A stretch of 64,000 bases of DNA from CAVTGO01 sp963734275 (lineage in GTDB: Bacteria > Actinomycetota > UBA4738 > HRBIN12), in contig CAVTGO010000013.1 of assembly GCA_963734275.1 (NCBI GenBank), positions 1-64,000 of the forward strand, read 5' to 3'. The number at the start of each line of letters is the position of its first letter. Position 1 is the first letter of the stretch. Below are positions 25,959 to 35,347 of the stretch, in pieces. Made by a program: the position numbers and the translations under genes. The notes under the pieces are model-generated. The model had not been told where the DNA came from. It saw only the letters and a program-made list of their open reading frames with translations, and did not search any database.

Positions 25959-27584
25959 GTGGGCGTGTTCGAGCGCGACGTCGTCATCATCGGTGGAGGC
26001 CATAACGGCCTCTCGTGCGCAGCGTACCTTGCCAAGGCGGGGCTGGACGTGCTGGTCCTCGAGAAGCGCGACGTCCTCGGCGGCGCCGCCGCGACCGAGG
26101 AACCCTGGCCCGGCTACCGGGTCTCCAGCGCGAGCTACGTCGTCTCGCTGATGCCGCCGCAGGTGGTGCGCGAGCTCGACCTGAAGCGCCACGGCTACGA
26201 GGTCTCGATCGTCACCCCCGACTACTTCGTTCCATTCCCGGACGGCACCTCGCTCACGTTGTGGGGCGACGTGAAGCGCGACGCCGACGCGATCGCGAGG
26301 TTCAGCGAGCACGACGCGGCGGCCTACGTCGAGTTCGACCGCTACTTCGATCACGTGGCCCGGCTGCTGAAGGACCTCTTGTTCGTCGTGCCGCCGAACA
26401 TGAAGATCCGCGACCTGCCGAGCTGGGCGACGACCGCCGGGCACTTCCGCAAGTGGAGCGGACGCGACATCCACGAGGCGGTGCGGCTGTTCACGATGAG
26501 CGCGGCCGACTTCCTCGACGAGTGGTTCGACGACGACCGCGTGAAGGGTGCCCTCGCGACGCAGGCGATCATCGGCGCGTGGTGCGGGCCGATGACGCCG
26601 GGCTCGGCGTACGTGCTGATGCATCACTGGATCGGCGAGATCGACGGTCACGCCGGCGCCTGGGGGTGGGTGAAGGGCGGCATGGGCGGGCTGAGCGCGG
26701 CGATGGCGCGCGCGGCCGAGGCCGCCGGCGCCGAGATCCGCACGAACGCCGAGGTCGAGCGCGTCGCGATCAACGCGAGCGGACGCGCCGTCGGCGTTGC
26801 GCTCACCGACGGGACGTTGATCCGCTCCCAGCGCGTGGTGAGCGGCGCGCATCCCGTGACGACGTTCCTGCACTTGGTGGGCGAGGAACGTCTTCCCGGC
26901 GACGTCATCCGCGACGTGAAGCGCTACCGGACGCGCTCGGGCTCGGTGAAGCTGAACGTCGCGCTCTCGGAGCTGCCGTCGTTCCCCAGCTGGGACCAGG
27001 ACGGCGAGGTGCACAAGGGCCTCGCGGCCGTGTCGCCGTCCATGGAGTACCTCGAGCGCGCGTGGGACGACGCGAAGTACGGGCGGATGAGCGAGCACCC
27101 CTACGTGGAGGTCGTGTTCCCCACGGCGCACGAGCCAACCGGGCTGGCTCTCGACGGCAAGCACCTGATGCTCGCGTTCAGCCAGTTCGGGCCCTATGAG
27201 CTGGCGGAGGGCTCCTGGGAGGACGGCGGCCGAGAGGACTGGGCCGCACGGGTCCTGAAGGCGCTCGGCGAGTTCGCGCCGAACCTCGAGGGGGCCGTCG
27301 AGCACGTCGAGGTCCTCACGCCGAAGGACATCGAGGACCGCTACGGCCTGATCGGCGGCAACATCATGCAGGGCGAGTTGACGCCGGACCAGATGTTCAG
27401 CTTCCGCCCGATCCCTAACTACGGCGACTACCGGACGCCGGTCGCCGGCATGTACCTCTGCGGCTCGGGGACCCATCCGGGCGGCGGCGTGATGGGGGTT
27501 CCGGGCCGCAACGCCGCCAGCGTGGTCCTGCGCGACCACAAGCGCGGCGAGTTCATCGACCGCATCAAGAACTTCGGCCGCTGA
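25959..27584 (+). CDS. Phytoene-desaturase-like NAD(P)/FAD-dependent oxidoreductase, second paralogue
   Basis: 541 residues, GTG start. Dinucleotide motif VIIGGGHNGLSCAAYLAKAG, then LEKRDVLGGAAATEEPWPGY. The middle resembles the 3409 protein segment for segment: YVVSLMPPQVVRELDLKRHG against YVMSLMPPTVIKELQLAKHG, and RYGLIGGNIMQGELTPDQMF against DLGLIGGNIFHGELSVDQLF. C-terminus: GMYLCGSGTHPGGGVMGVPG. The two clearly share an origin. This copy is coupled to an amidase (TGATG), not to an acyl-CoA synthetase, so the substrates probably differ. As for the first copy, carotenoid desaturation is unlikely because no carotenoid gene is near. Confidence 0.87.
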   Translation: MGVFERDVVIIGGGHNGLSCAAYLAKAGLDVLVLEKRDVLGGAAATEEPWPGYRVSSASYVVSLMPPQVVRELDLKRHGYEVSIVTPDYFVPFPDGTSLTLWGDVKRDADAIARFSEHDAAAYVEFDRYFDHVARLLKDLLFVVPPNMKIRDLPSWATTAGHFRKWSGRDIHEAVRLFTMSAADFLDEWFDDDRVKGALATQAIIGAWCGPMTPGSAYVLMHHWIGEIDGHAGAWGWVKGGMGGLSAAMARAAEAAGAEIRTNAEVERVAINASGRAVGVALTDGTLIRSQRVVSGAHPVTTFLHLVGEERLPGDVIRDVKRYRTRSGSVKLNVALSELPSFPSWDQDGEVHKGLAAVSPSMEYLERAWDDAKYGRMSEHPYVEVVFPTAHEPTGLALDGKHLMLAFSQFGPYELAEGSWEDGGREDWAARVLKALGEFAPNLEGAVEHVEVLTPKDIEDRYGLIGGNIMQGELTPDQMFSFRPIPNYGDYRTPVAGMYLCGSGTHPGGGVMGVPGRNAASVVLRDHKRGEFIDRIKNFGR

Positions 27585-28984
27585 TGCTCGCCGAGCTGTC
27601 CGCCGCGGTCCGCGACCGGCGCGTGTCCGCGGTCGATCTCGTGCGGGCCTCGCTCGAGCGGATCGAGCGGTTGAACCCGCCGCTCGGCGCCGTCACCACG
27701 CTCCGCGCGGAGCAGGCCCTCGAGGACGCGCGTGCGGTCGACGCGCTGAGCGTCCTCGGCTCCGAGGCGCCGCTCGCCGGGCTCCCGCTCCTCGTCAAGG
27801 ACAACACGGACGTCGCGGGGATGGTCACGCACTTCGGATCCCGCACGATGCTCGACCGCCCCCCGGCCGAGCGGAGCGAGGCCACGGTGGAACGGATGGT
27901 CGATTCGGGGGCGGTGATCGTCGGGCGGAGCAACATCCCCGAGTTCGCCTTCCAGGGGTGGACCGGCAACGATGTGTTCGGGCTGACGCGGAATCCCTGG
28001 GCGCTCGAGTGGTCGCCGGGCGGCTCGAGCGGCGGCGCGGCTGCCGCGCTCTCGGCCGGTCTCACGCCGCTCGCGACCGCGAGCGACGGGGGTGGTTCGA
28101 CGCGTACGCCGGCCGCGTTCTGCGGCCTGGCCGGTCTGAAGCCCACGTCCGGCATGATCGGGCGGCGTCCGATCCCCTCGTGGATGGAGGTGTCGACCCA
28201 GGGTCCGCTCGGGGCGTCGGTCGCCGACGTGAAGCTGCTCCTCGAGGTGATGCGTGGCCGCGTGGAGGGCGACCCGACGGCCACTCCGGACTGGTCCTAC
28301 GGCGGCGGGATGCCGAAGCGCGTCCTCGCCACGACGCGTACGTGGGATCTCGGCCCGCTGCCCGCCGAGGTCGAGACGCGGTTCCGGTCGGCGCTCGACG
28401 CCATCGACCGCGACCTCGGCATCCCGGTCGAGGAGGTCGCCCCCGGCGACGTGTTCCCCGGCGTCGCGGCGGCAGGCGGTCACGGCGGGATGGACTGGTG
28501 GACCACGGTCGCGCTCGAGGAGCTCGAATGGCTCGGGCGCCCGTTCGTCGAGGCGCATCTGTCCGAGTTCAGCGCGGCCTTCCGCGGAGAGATGGAGAAC
28601 GCGCTCGGACTGGGGCTATCGGATTACCTCGCGGTCAGGCGGCGACGGTTCCTGTACACGGCGGACCTGGACCGGCTGCTCGGCGAGGACGCCGTGCTCG
28701 TCTGTCCCGCCCACGGCTACGAGGGCTGGCTGGCCGACGGGACGTTGCCCGGCACGGACGGGCCCGCCGGCGCCGAGGGCTACAACATGGGTGAGTTCAA
28801 CCTGAGCGGTCACCCGTCTCTGTCGGTCCCGGGGGGCACGCAGTCGAACGGCGTGCCGTTCGGGCTCCTCATCAACGGGCCGCGCTGGCGCGACGACCTC
28901 GTGCTCGAGTTCGGCGCGGCGTGGGAGCGGGCCAACCCCTGGCCCGTGGTCGCCCCCGGCTACGAGCCGTTCGCCGCGGCGTAG
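27584..28984 (+). CDS. Amidase (amidase-signature family)
   Basis: 466 residues, ATG overlapping the previous stop (TGATG). The Ser-cisSer-Lys triad is in place: Lys72 in LLVKDNTDVAG, Ser148 in SPGGSSGGAAAALSAGL and Ser172 in DGGGSTRTPAAFCGLAGLKP. Family members hydrolyse amides, or transfer ammonia in GatA; the absence of GatB/GatC and the C-terminus favour a catabolic amidase. Paired with the FAD oxidoreductase upstream, it may act on an amide produced or consumed by that enzyme. It overlaps the 3' end of the convergent ectoine-synthase gene by 25 bp. Confidence 0.88.
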   Translation: MLAELSAAVRDRRVSAVDLVRASLERIERLNPPLGAVTTLRAEQALEDARAVDALSVLGSEAPLAGLPLLVKDNTDVAGMVTHFGSRTMLDRPPAERSEATVERMVDSGAVIVGRSNIPEFAFQGWTGNDVFGLTRNPWALEWSPGGSSGGAAAALSAGLTPLATASDGGGSTRTPAAFCGLAGLKPTSGMIGRRPIPSWMEVSTQGPLGASVADVKLLLEVMRGRVEGDPTATPDWSYGGGMPKRVLATTRTWDLGPLPAEVETRFRSALDAIDRDLGIPVEEVAPGDVFPGVAAAGGHGGMDWWTTVALEELEWLGRPFVEAHLSEFSAAFRGEMENALGLGLSDYLAVRRRRFLYTADLDRLLGEDAVLVCPAHGYEGWLADGTLPGTDGPAGAEGYNMGEFNLSGHPSLSVPGGTQSNGVPFGLLINGPRWRDDLVLEFGAAWERANPWPVVAPGYEPFAAA

Positions 28985-29349
28985 CCGCCGCTCGCGTCGT
29001 GCGTCTCGTCGCCCGAGAGCGCGGGCGCGAACACGCAGACCAGACGGGTCGGGGCCTTGGCCCGGACCACGTGGTGGTCGTGCGCGTCCAGCGCGTAGAG
29101 GGTGCCGGCCCCCACCGTGTGCTTCTCGCCGGTCGCGAGGTCCTCGACCTCGAGCTCGCCGACGATGCACAGGCAGGCCTCGAGATGGTGCCGGTACTCG
29201 AGCTCCACCTCCATGCCCTCGGAGATCGTCGTCTGCGTCACGGTGAAGCCCATCCCGTCGGCCCGGGTCAGCATCCGCAGGCTCCGCCAGTCCGGGCCGC
29301 TGACATCGGACCGGGTTCCTTCCACATCGGACGTCGTGCGAACGATCAC
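28960..29349 (-). CDS. ectC: L-ectoine synthase, orphan copy
   Basis: 129 residues, the usual size for this cupin cyclase, which closes N-gamma-acetyl-diaminobutyrate to ectoine. It starts MIVRTTSDVEGT like EctC, and the iron ligands known in this family fall at identical positions: Glu57 (YRHHLEA), Tyr85 (GTLYALD) and His93 (HDHHVVRA). The family C-terminus CVFAPALSGDETHDASGGY is present. No ectA, ectB or ectD gene is in the window; it is instead the last gene of an operon with two DadA-like flavoproteins, 30 bp downstream. It may take a precursor from elsewhere, act on a related substrate (EctC is known to be somewhat promiscuous), or help in ectoine turnover. Confidence 0.88.
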   Translation of the reverse strand: MIVRTTSDVEGTRSDVSGPDWRSLRMLTRADGMGFTVTQTTISEGMEVELEYRHHLEACLCIVGELEVEDLATGEKHTVGAGTLYALDAHDHHVVRAKAPTRLVCVFAPALSGDETHDASGGYAAANGS

Positions 29350-29379
29350 GGCCGCTCCTCCTTCGTTGCGCCTTCTGTT

Positions 29380-30796
29380 TCAGGGACCGAGGTTGAACCC
29401 CATGCGCCGGGGCAGGCGCGCCAATGCGGAGACGAGCGGCCCGGGACGGCGGCCGTGATCCTCGAGCTCGTCCTTGCGGCTGATCGCGCGCGTGACCAGC
29501 TGCTCGCCGGGCGTGAACAGCGGCTCGGGCGGGAACCGCTTCGGCTCGTCGCCCACGATCGGCAGCGACGTGAACTCATCCTCCCGCCCGAGCGCCATCG
29601 CCGCGAGGATCTTGCCGCCGAGGTGGCACGGCCCGACGCCGTTGCCCGTGAACCCGAGCCCGTAGTGTGCGTGCCCGCCCGGAAGCGTCCCGAAGAACGG
29701 CAGGTGCCGTCCCGAGACGTCGATGGGTCCGCCCCACGCGGCCTCGAGCGGCACGTCGTGGAAGTCGGGGAACCACCGCCGGAAGTCGTGGGTCAGCTCG
29801 GCGACGGATCGCTCGTCGTAGCGGTACCTCGGCCCGATCCGTCTCGTGGAGACGCCCAGGCCCGCACCCCCGAACGCGATCCGTCCGTCGCGCGTGGTCC
29901 GCAGGTAGTGCAGGCCCGTGCGGAAGTCGTACACGCCCTCGCCGCCGGTCCAGCGCATGCGCTCCAGGCGCTCGGGGGCCGGCGCGCTCACCACGATGAA
30001 CGTGCCGCGGATCAGCAGCTGGCGGTGGAACTCGCGCCATCCGCCCGCCCACGCGTTGACGCCGAGGATCGCCCGCTCCGCGCGCACGCGCCCTCCGGGC
30101 GTCTCGGCCACCGCGGGCGAGCGTTTCGCGGCGAACCTCGAGACGGGGGAGGCCTCGTGGATGCGCACGCCGCGCTCCATCAGCACGCGCCGCAGGCCCC
30201 GTGCCAGCCGCGCCGGCTGGACGTTCGCGGCGTGGGTGACGCGGAGCCCGCCGCGCGCGACCGGCGAGTCGAACCGCTCGCGCACCTCGGACTCGTTCAG
30301 GGGCTTGTAGACGTCGTCCAGGTCGAGCTTGCGCGCGTCGTCGACGGTGTGAAGGACGACTCGGGTCCTGCGCCGGCGACGTCGAGATCCCGAGGTCGCC
30401 GTTCCGTTCGTACCAGATGTCGACGCCGTGCTCCCGCGACCACGCCCCGATCTCGTCGATAGAGCGCGCCGCCAGCTCGACCGTTCGACGGCCCTCGTCG
30501 CCGAAACGGCGGATCAGGTAGGCGGCGTCGTCGTAGAACGCGTTGAGGAACCCGCCGTTGCGGCCGCTCGGCCCACCGCCGCACAGGTCCTGCTCGAGCA
30601 CCACGACGTCGATGCCGGGTTCGCTCTCCGTCAGGAACCACGCGGTCCACATCCCCGTGTAGCCCCCGCCCACGATCACCACGTCGGCGGTCGTGTCGCC
30701 CGCGAGTGGCGGCGCGGGCTCGCCCGCGAACTCCGGGAGCGCCATGGCCTCCTCGAGCCACCAGCTGCCGTCGGCGGGGCGAGGCAGGGCGTTCAC
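29380..30796 (-). pseudogene. DadA/PuuB-like FAD-dependent oxidoreductase, single frameshift
   Basis: GTG start at 30796, overlapping the upstream stop (GTGA). N-terminal part ADVVIVGGGYTGMWTAWFLT and LCGGGPSGRNGGFLNAFYDD mark a glycine oxidase/gamma-glutamylputrescine oxidase-type flavoprotein. After LGISTSPAQD, near 30360, the frame slips by one and the protein resumes as VVLHTVDDARKLDLDDVYK. It continues normally through HYLRTTRDGRIAFGGAG and GLGFTGNGVGPCHLGGKILA to the stop at 29380. With the indel corrected it has about 472 residues. The substrate is probably a primary or secondary amine or amino acid. It is a tandem paralogue of the next gene. The single indel in otherwise intact sequence suggests a read error. 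Confidence 0.75.
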
Positions 30797-32215
30797 CGCG
30801 GCCCCAGGTTGTAGCCGAGTCGGCGGGGCATGGTCGCGACGAACCGCGTGAGCCGTCCGGCGCGCCGCCCACGCTCCTCGAGGTCGTCCGTGCGGCGGAT
30901 CGCCGCGTTCGCGATCAGCATCCCGGGCGAGCGGATCGGCTCGGGCGGGAACCGCTTCGGCTCGCGCGTGACCACCGCGAGCCGCGTGAAGCCGTCGTCG
31001 GCCTGGAGCGTCAGCGCGGCGAGGATCTTGCCGCCGAGGTGCGACGGCCCCACGCCGTTGCCCGTGTAGCCGAGGCCGTAGTGCACGTTGCCCGGCTTCA
31101 GCGAGCCGAAGAAGGGCATCGTGAGCCCGCTCACGTTGATCGGGCCGCCCCACGCCGCCTCGATCGGCACGCGGGCGAGGCTCGGGAACATGTGGACGAG
31201 GTCCTCGGCGACGCGCCGGGCGTAGCGTTCGGTGTAGTCGTACCGCTGGTCGATCCGCCGCGCCAGATCCGGCTGGAGCCCGCCGAGGCCGAACGCGATC
31301 CGTCCGTCCGGCGTGGTGCGCAGGTAGTGCAACGAGGATCGCAGGTCGCGAACGGCCTCGCCGCCCGTCCAGCCCAGCTCCTCGAGCTTCTCGGGCGAGG
31401 GTGCGGTGACGACCATGTAGGAGCCGCGGACGGTGAGCCTCGGCCGGAACACCTTCCACCAGGTCGCCCAGGCCCCGAGCGCGATCACGGCGTGTCCGGC
31501 CTTCACGACCCCGTTCGGCGTCTCCGCGATCACGGGGCGCCCGCGCCGGAAGCGGGTGACCGGGGTGCGCTCGTGGATCCGGACGCCGCGCTCCAGCAGG
31601 GCGCGGCGGAGCCCGCGCGGCGAGGCGCGCCGGTTGGATCGTCGCGCCGTCGCGCACGAGGTATCCGCCGCGGAACCGCGGCGAGGCGCAGCGGGCGCGG
31701 ACCTCGTCCGGGGTGAGCTCATCGAACTCGTCCTCCACGCCGAGCCGGCGCGCCTGCGCGAACGTGTCCTCCCAGCGGCCGTCTTGGGCGGGGCTCGTCG
31801 AGACGGCGAGCTCACCGGCGGCGCGGAACCACGCGTCGACGCCGTTGGCCTCGCACCACGAGCCGATCTCGGCGGGGGAGCGGCCGCAGGTCATCAGCAG
31901 CTCCATCGCATCGGCGTCGCCGTACGTGCGGACCAGGTCCGTCAGGTGCGCCCACCAACCGGTCAGGAACCCGCCGTTGCGTCCGCTCGGGCCGCCGCCG
32001 CAGATGCCGGCCTCGAGGATCACCACGTCGAGGTTCGGGTTGCGCTCCTTCAGGAACCACGCCGTCCACATCCCCGTGTAGCCGCCGCCGAGGATCACGA
32101 CGTCGGCGCCGGTGCCGCCCTCGAGCGGGGTCGTGTCGGGTCCGACGAACTCGGGGTGCGCGAGGGCCTCCTCGAGCCACCAGGAGCCGGCGGCGGGACG
32201 CGGCGCGTCGGTCAC
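30793..32215 (-). pseudogene. DadA/PuuB-like FAD-dependent oxidoreductase, tandem paralogue, single frameshift
   Basis: Probable GTG start at 32215 (VTDAPRPAAGSWWLEEALAH), placed by analogy with the paralogue that begins VNALPRPADGSWWLEEAMAL. It has ADVVILGGGYTGMWTAWFLK and ICGGGPSGRNGGFLTGWWAH. Near 31625, after GATIQPARLA, one base is wrong and the protein continues as RGLRRALLERGVRIHERTPV, then HYLRTTPDGRIAFGLGG and GLGYTGNGVGPSHLGGKILA to the stop at 30793. It heads the operon with the second flavoprotein and ectC. Two paired oxidases could form a hetero-oligomer or act on successive substrates. An in-frame ATG at 32248 is an alternative start. Confidence 0.75.
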
Positions 32216-32279
32216 GTCGTGCGGGCTCCGCGGCTCATGAGGGCACATCCTCACACGTCGCGTCCGGGGGCGACCACGA

Positions 32280-32285
32280 TAGGCT
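32280..32285 (+). promoter_or_regulatory. -10 box TAGGCT, leaderless start at ATG 32294
   Basis: TAGGCT ends 8 nt before the ilvD ATG, with no ribosome site between. The region is shared with the divergent oxidoreductase operon. Confidence 0.45.
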
Positions 32286-32293
32286 CCGGGTCG

Positions 32294-33975
32294 ATGAGCG
32301 ATCCGCGGAAGCCACGCAGCTGGCAGGTGACCGACGGACCCCAGCGCGCGCCCGCGCGCGCGATGCTCCGCGCCGTCGGGTTCTCGGAGGAGGACTTCGG
32401 CAAGCCGCAGGTGGCGGTCGCCAGCAGCTGGAACGAGGTCACGCCGTGCAACTACCACCTCGACAAGCTCGCGGCGCTCGCGAAGGAGGGCGTCCGCCAG
32501 GGCGACGCCGTGCCGATCGAGTTCACGACGATCGCGATCTCCGACGGCATCGCGATGGGTCACGAGGGCATGAAGGCGAGCCTGATGTCCCGCGATCTGA
32601 TCGCCGACAGCGTGGAGCTGGTCCTGCACGCCGAGCGCATGGACGGCCTCGTCGGCATCGCCGGCTGCGACAAGTCGGAGCCGGGCATGCTCATGGCGAT
32701 GGCGCGGATGGACCTGCCGGCCGTCTTCCTCTACGGGGGCACCATCCTCGCCGGCACCTACCAGGGCCGCGACATCACGATCCAGGACGTCTTCGAGGCC
32801 GTGGGCGCGCACGCCAAGGGCTCGATGACCGACGCGGAGCTGCTCGCCGTCGAACGTGCCGCATGTCCGGGCACCGGCTCGTGCGCCGGGATGTACACCG
32901 CCAACACGATGGCCGCCGCCGCCGAGGCGCTCGGCATGTCGCTGCCCGGCGCCGCGAGCCCGCCGGCGGTCGACTACCGCCGCGAGGTCCTCGCGCGCGA
33001 GTCCGGCATCGCGGCCGCTCGGCTCCTCGCCGATGGTGGGCCGACGCCGCGACGGATCATGACGAAGCCGGCCTTCGAGAACGCGATCGCGGTGACGATG
33101 GCGCTCGCCGGCTCGACGAACGCGGTGCTTCACCTGCTCGCGATCGCACACGAGGCCGGCGTCGGCCTCGAGCTCGACGACTTCGACCGGATCAGCCGCA
33201 CCGTCCCGCACCTCGTGGACGTCCGGCCGGCCGGGAAGTTCGTGATGCAGGACCTGGACCGGGTCGGCGGCGTGCCGGTCGTGATGAAGGAGCTGCTCGA
33301 CGCGGGTTTCCTGGACGGCGACTGCGTGAGCGGTAACCGGCCGCACGATCGCGGAGAACCTCGCCGCGCTGGACGTCCCGGCGCCGGACGGCACCGTCGT
33401 TCGCCCGTTCGCCGAGCCGATCCACGCCGAAGGGCGGCACCGCGATCCTGTTCGGCTCGCTCGCACCCGAGGGCTCGGTGATGAAGATCGCCGGGGCGAA
33501 GTCGCTCGAGTTCCGCGGCACGGCGAAGGTGTTCGACTCGGAGACGCAGGCGTTCGAGGCGCTCACCGCCGGGCGCATCGAGAAGGGCGACGTCATGGTG
33601 ATCCGGTACGAGGGTCCGAAGGGCTCGCCCGGCATGCCCGAGATGCTCGCGGTCACGGCCGCCGTCGCCGGCGCCGGACTCGGCGCCGACGTCGCGCTCA
33701 TCACCGACGGCCGGTTCAGCGGCGCGACGAAGGGCTACAGCGTCGGTCACATCGCGCCCGAGGCGTTCGTCGGCGGCCCGATCGCGCTGGTGCGCGAGGG
33801 CGACACGATCGCGATCGACGCCGAGGGCCGGAGGATCGAACTCGAGGTGGACGCCGCCGAGCTCGAGCGCCGGCGAGCGGCGTGGACGGCGCCCGAGCCG
33901 AGGTACACGAGTGGTGCTCTGGCCAAATACGCGAAGCTCGTCGGCTCGGCGTCGAAGGGCGCCGTGACGTGGTAG
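32294..33975 (+). pseudogene. ilvD: Dihydroxy-acid dehydratase, two single-base insertions
   Basis: About 560 residues once corrected. It catalyses the dehydration step of isoleucine and valine synthesis and carries an Fe-S cluster: Cys residues in TPCNYHLDKL, AGCDKSEPGMLMAMA and RAACPGTGSCAGMYTANTMA. The N-terminus MSDPRKPRSWQVTDG and the C-terminal ITDGRFSGATKGYSVGHIAP are typical. One inserted base near 33337 (after DCVSG) and one near 33434 (GAAGGGCGG, an extra G) shift the frame; the interval between them still encodes TIAENLAALDVPAPDGTVVR. The two shifts together leave the C-terminus in a third frame. An essential gene with two clean insertions suggests sequencing error. Confidence 0.85.
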
Positions 33976-34637
33976 TGACGCGGTACTTCGACGCCGACGC
34001 CCTGAAGTTCCTCGCCGAGCTGAAGCGCCACAACGATCGCGAGTGGTTCGCGGTCAACAAGGAGCGGTACGAGACGAAGGTCCGCGATCCGTTCCTCGAT
34101 CTCATCGCCGACGCCGGCCCGGAGCTCGGGAAGATCAGCCGGTATCTGGTCGCCGACCCGCGCCCGGTGGGCGGGTCGCTGTTCCGGATCCACCGCGACG
34201 TCCGTTTCTCGAAGGACAAGAGCCCGTACAAGACCCACGTGGGGGCGCACTTCCAGCTCGGCGGCAAGGAGGGGCACGGCCCCGGCTACTACCTCCACCT
34301 CGAGCCCGGCGCGTCCATGGTCGCCGGCGGGACGTGGATGGCCGAGCCCGACATGCTCCAGCGGATCCGCGCGTCGATCTCCGCGCGCCCGGCGGATTGG
34401 AAGAAGGCCCGGGGTTCCCTCGATCCCGACGAGGCCGCGCTGAAGCGCCCGCCGAGGGGGTTCGAGCCGGACGACCCGATGATCGAGGACATCAAGCGCA
34501 AGAGTTTCACCTCGAGCGCGCCACTCACAGACGCGCAGATGACGTCACCGGATCTGATGAAGACCTTCATCCGGAGCTGCAAGCAGATGGCGCCCCTGAT
34601 GAAGTTCCTCGCGGCATCGACGGGGGCTCGCTGGTAG
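33969..34637 (+). CDS. DUF2461 domain-containing protein
   Basis: 222 residues, GTG at 33969 (7-bp overlap with ilvD, AAGGGCG upstream) or GTG at 33975. The DUF2461/TIGR02453 pattern is clear: FLAELKRHNDREWFAVNKER, RIHRDVRFSKDKSPYKTHVG, GPGYYLHLEPGASMVAGGTW and LKRPPRGFEPDDPMIEDIK. Members are common single-domain cytoplasmic proteins of unknown function, and no active site is established for them. It is coupled to ilvD, but that is probably a compact-genome effect rather than a metabolic link. Confidence 0.88.
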   Translation: MVVTRYFDADALKFLAELKRHNDREWFAVNKERYETKVRDPFLDLIADAGPELGKISRYLVADPRPVGGSLFRIHRDVRFSKDKSPYKTHVGAHFQLGGKEGHGPGYYLHLEPGASMVAGGTWMAEPDMLQRIRASISARPADWKKARGSLDPDEAALKRPPRGFEPDDPMIEDIKRKSFTSSAPLTDAQMTSPDLMKTFIRSCKQMAPLMKFLAASTGARW

Positions 34638-34670
34638 GGGGCCGCCCCCGTCGTCACCGGCCCGGGGACC

Positions 34671-35276
34671 TCAGCCCTTCGTTCGGTCGCCGGGCAGTTG
34701 GTCCTGCTCCGTCTCGTCCCAGGCCGTGCTGCCCTTCAACGACTCGACGTTGAACTGGTAGTCGAACACCAGCGCCCCGCCGTACGTCGCGCCGAGCAGC
34801 ATCAGGCCGGCGGCCACGAGTGACAGCACCAGGTTCAGCGTCGGCGTCTGGCCCAGGTCGTAGTTCCCGAACCTCGTCACGATGTTCACCGCCGTCACGA
34901 ACGCCCCCGAGATCATCAGGATCGCGTGCCAGTTGGCTGTGCGCCACACCTGCGTGTGCTTCGCTTTGCCGATCGGGCCGCTCGAGCCGTCCCGATCGAG
35001 ACCCTTCCACCAGTCCCAGAAGCCGGTGAGCGTCGCCCCGAACGCGGCGACCTGCCCCACGATCAGCACGAAGCACGCGGCCATGTAGAAGTCCTGCGCT
35101 CGGTCGGTCCCGTCCTCGGAGAGCGTGGAGATCAGGTCGAACAGGGCGGCGAGCGTCACGCAGACGATGGGGAAGTCGGTGAGCGGCGGGTGCCAGGGCT
35201 TGCCGGCCCAGCCGCGCAGGCCCTTGAACGTCCGGCCGCGGATCGTGATGCCGGGCTTGATCGAGAACAACCGCAT
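34671..35276 (-). CDS. DUF2231 domain membrane protein
   Basis: 201 residues. The motif HPPLTDFPIVCVTLAALFDL at about 29-48 is diagnostic of DUF2231, followed by three more membrane segments (DFYMAACFVLIVGQVAAFGA; NWHAILMISGAFVTAVNI; LNLVLSLVAAGLMLLGATYG). A conserved GFWDWW lies after the second segment, and a hydrophilic C-terminal tail follows GGALVFDYQF. The family is often found with redox or copper proteins, though nothing nearby confirms that here. Start MRLFSIKPGITIRG with the stop of DUF2461 34 bp beyond its own end; the genes are convergent. Confidence 0.85.
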   Translation of the reverse strand: MRLFSIKPGITIRGRTFKGLRGWAGKPWHPPLTDFPIVCVTLAALFDLISTLSEDGTDRAQDFYMAACFVLIVGQVAAFGATLTGFWDWWKGLDRDGSSGPIGKAKHTQVWRTANWHAILMISGAFVTAVNIVTRFGNYDLGQTPTLNLVLSLVAAGLMLLGATYGGALVFDYQFNVESLKGSTAWDETEQDQLPGDRTKG

Positions 35277-35335
35277 GCCTCAGCCCCCTTGGTCGTCCGT
35301 CCCGACTGCCCGGGACGGCTCCACTGAACCCTCGC

Positions 35336-35341
35336 TAGGTT
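35336..35341 (+). promoter_or_regulatory. -10 box TAGGTT, leaderless start at GTG 35348
   Basis: Six nt separate TAGGTT from the GTG. This is exact leaderless geometry. Confidence 0.5.
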
Positions 35342-35347
35342 GGAACC

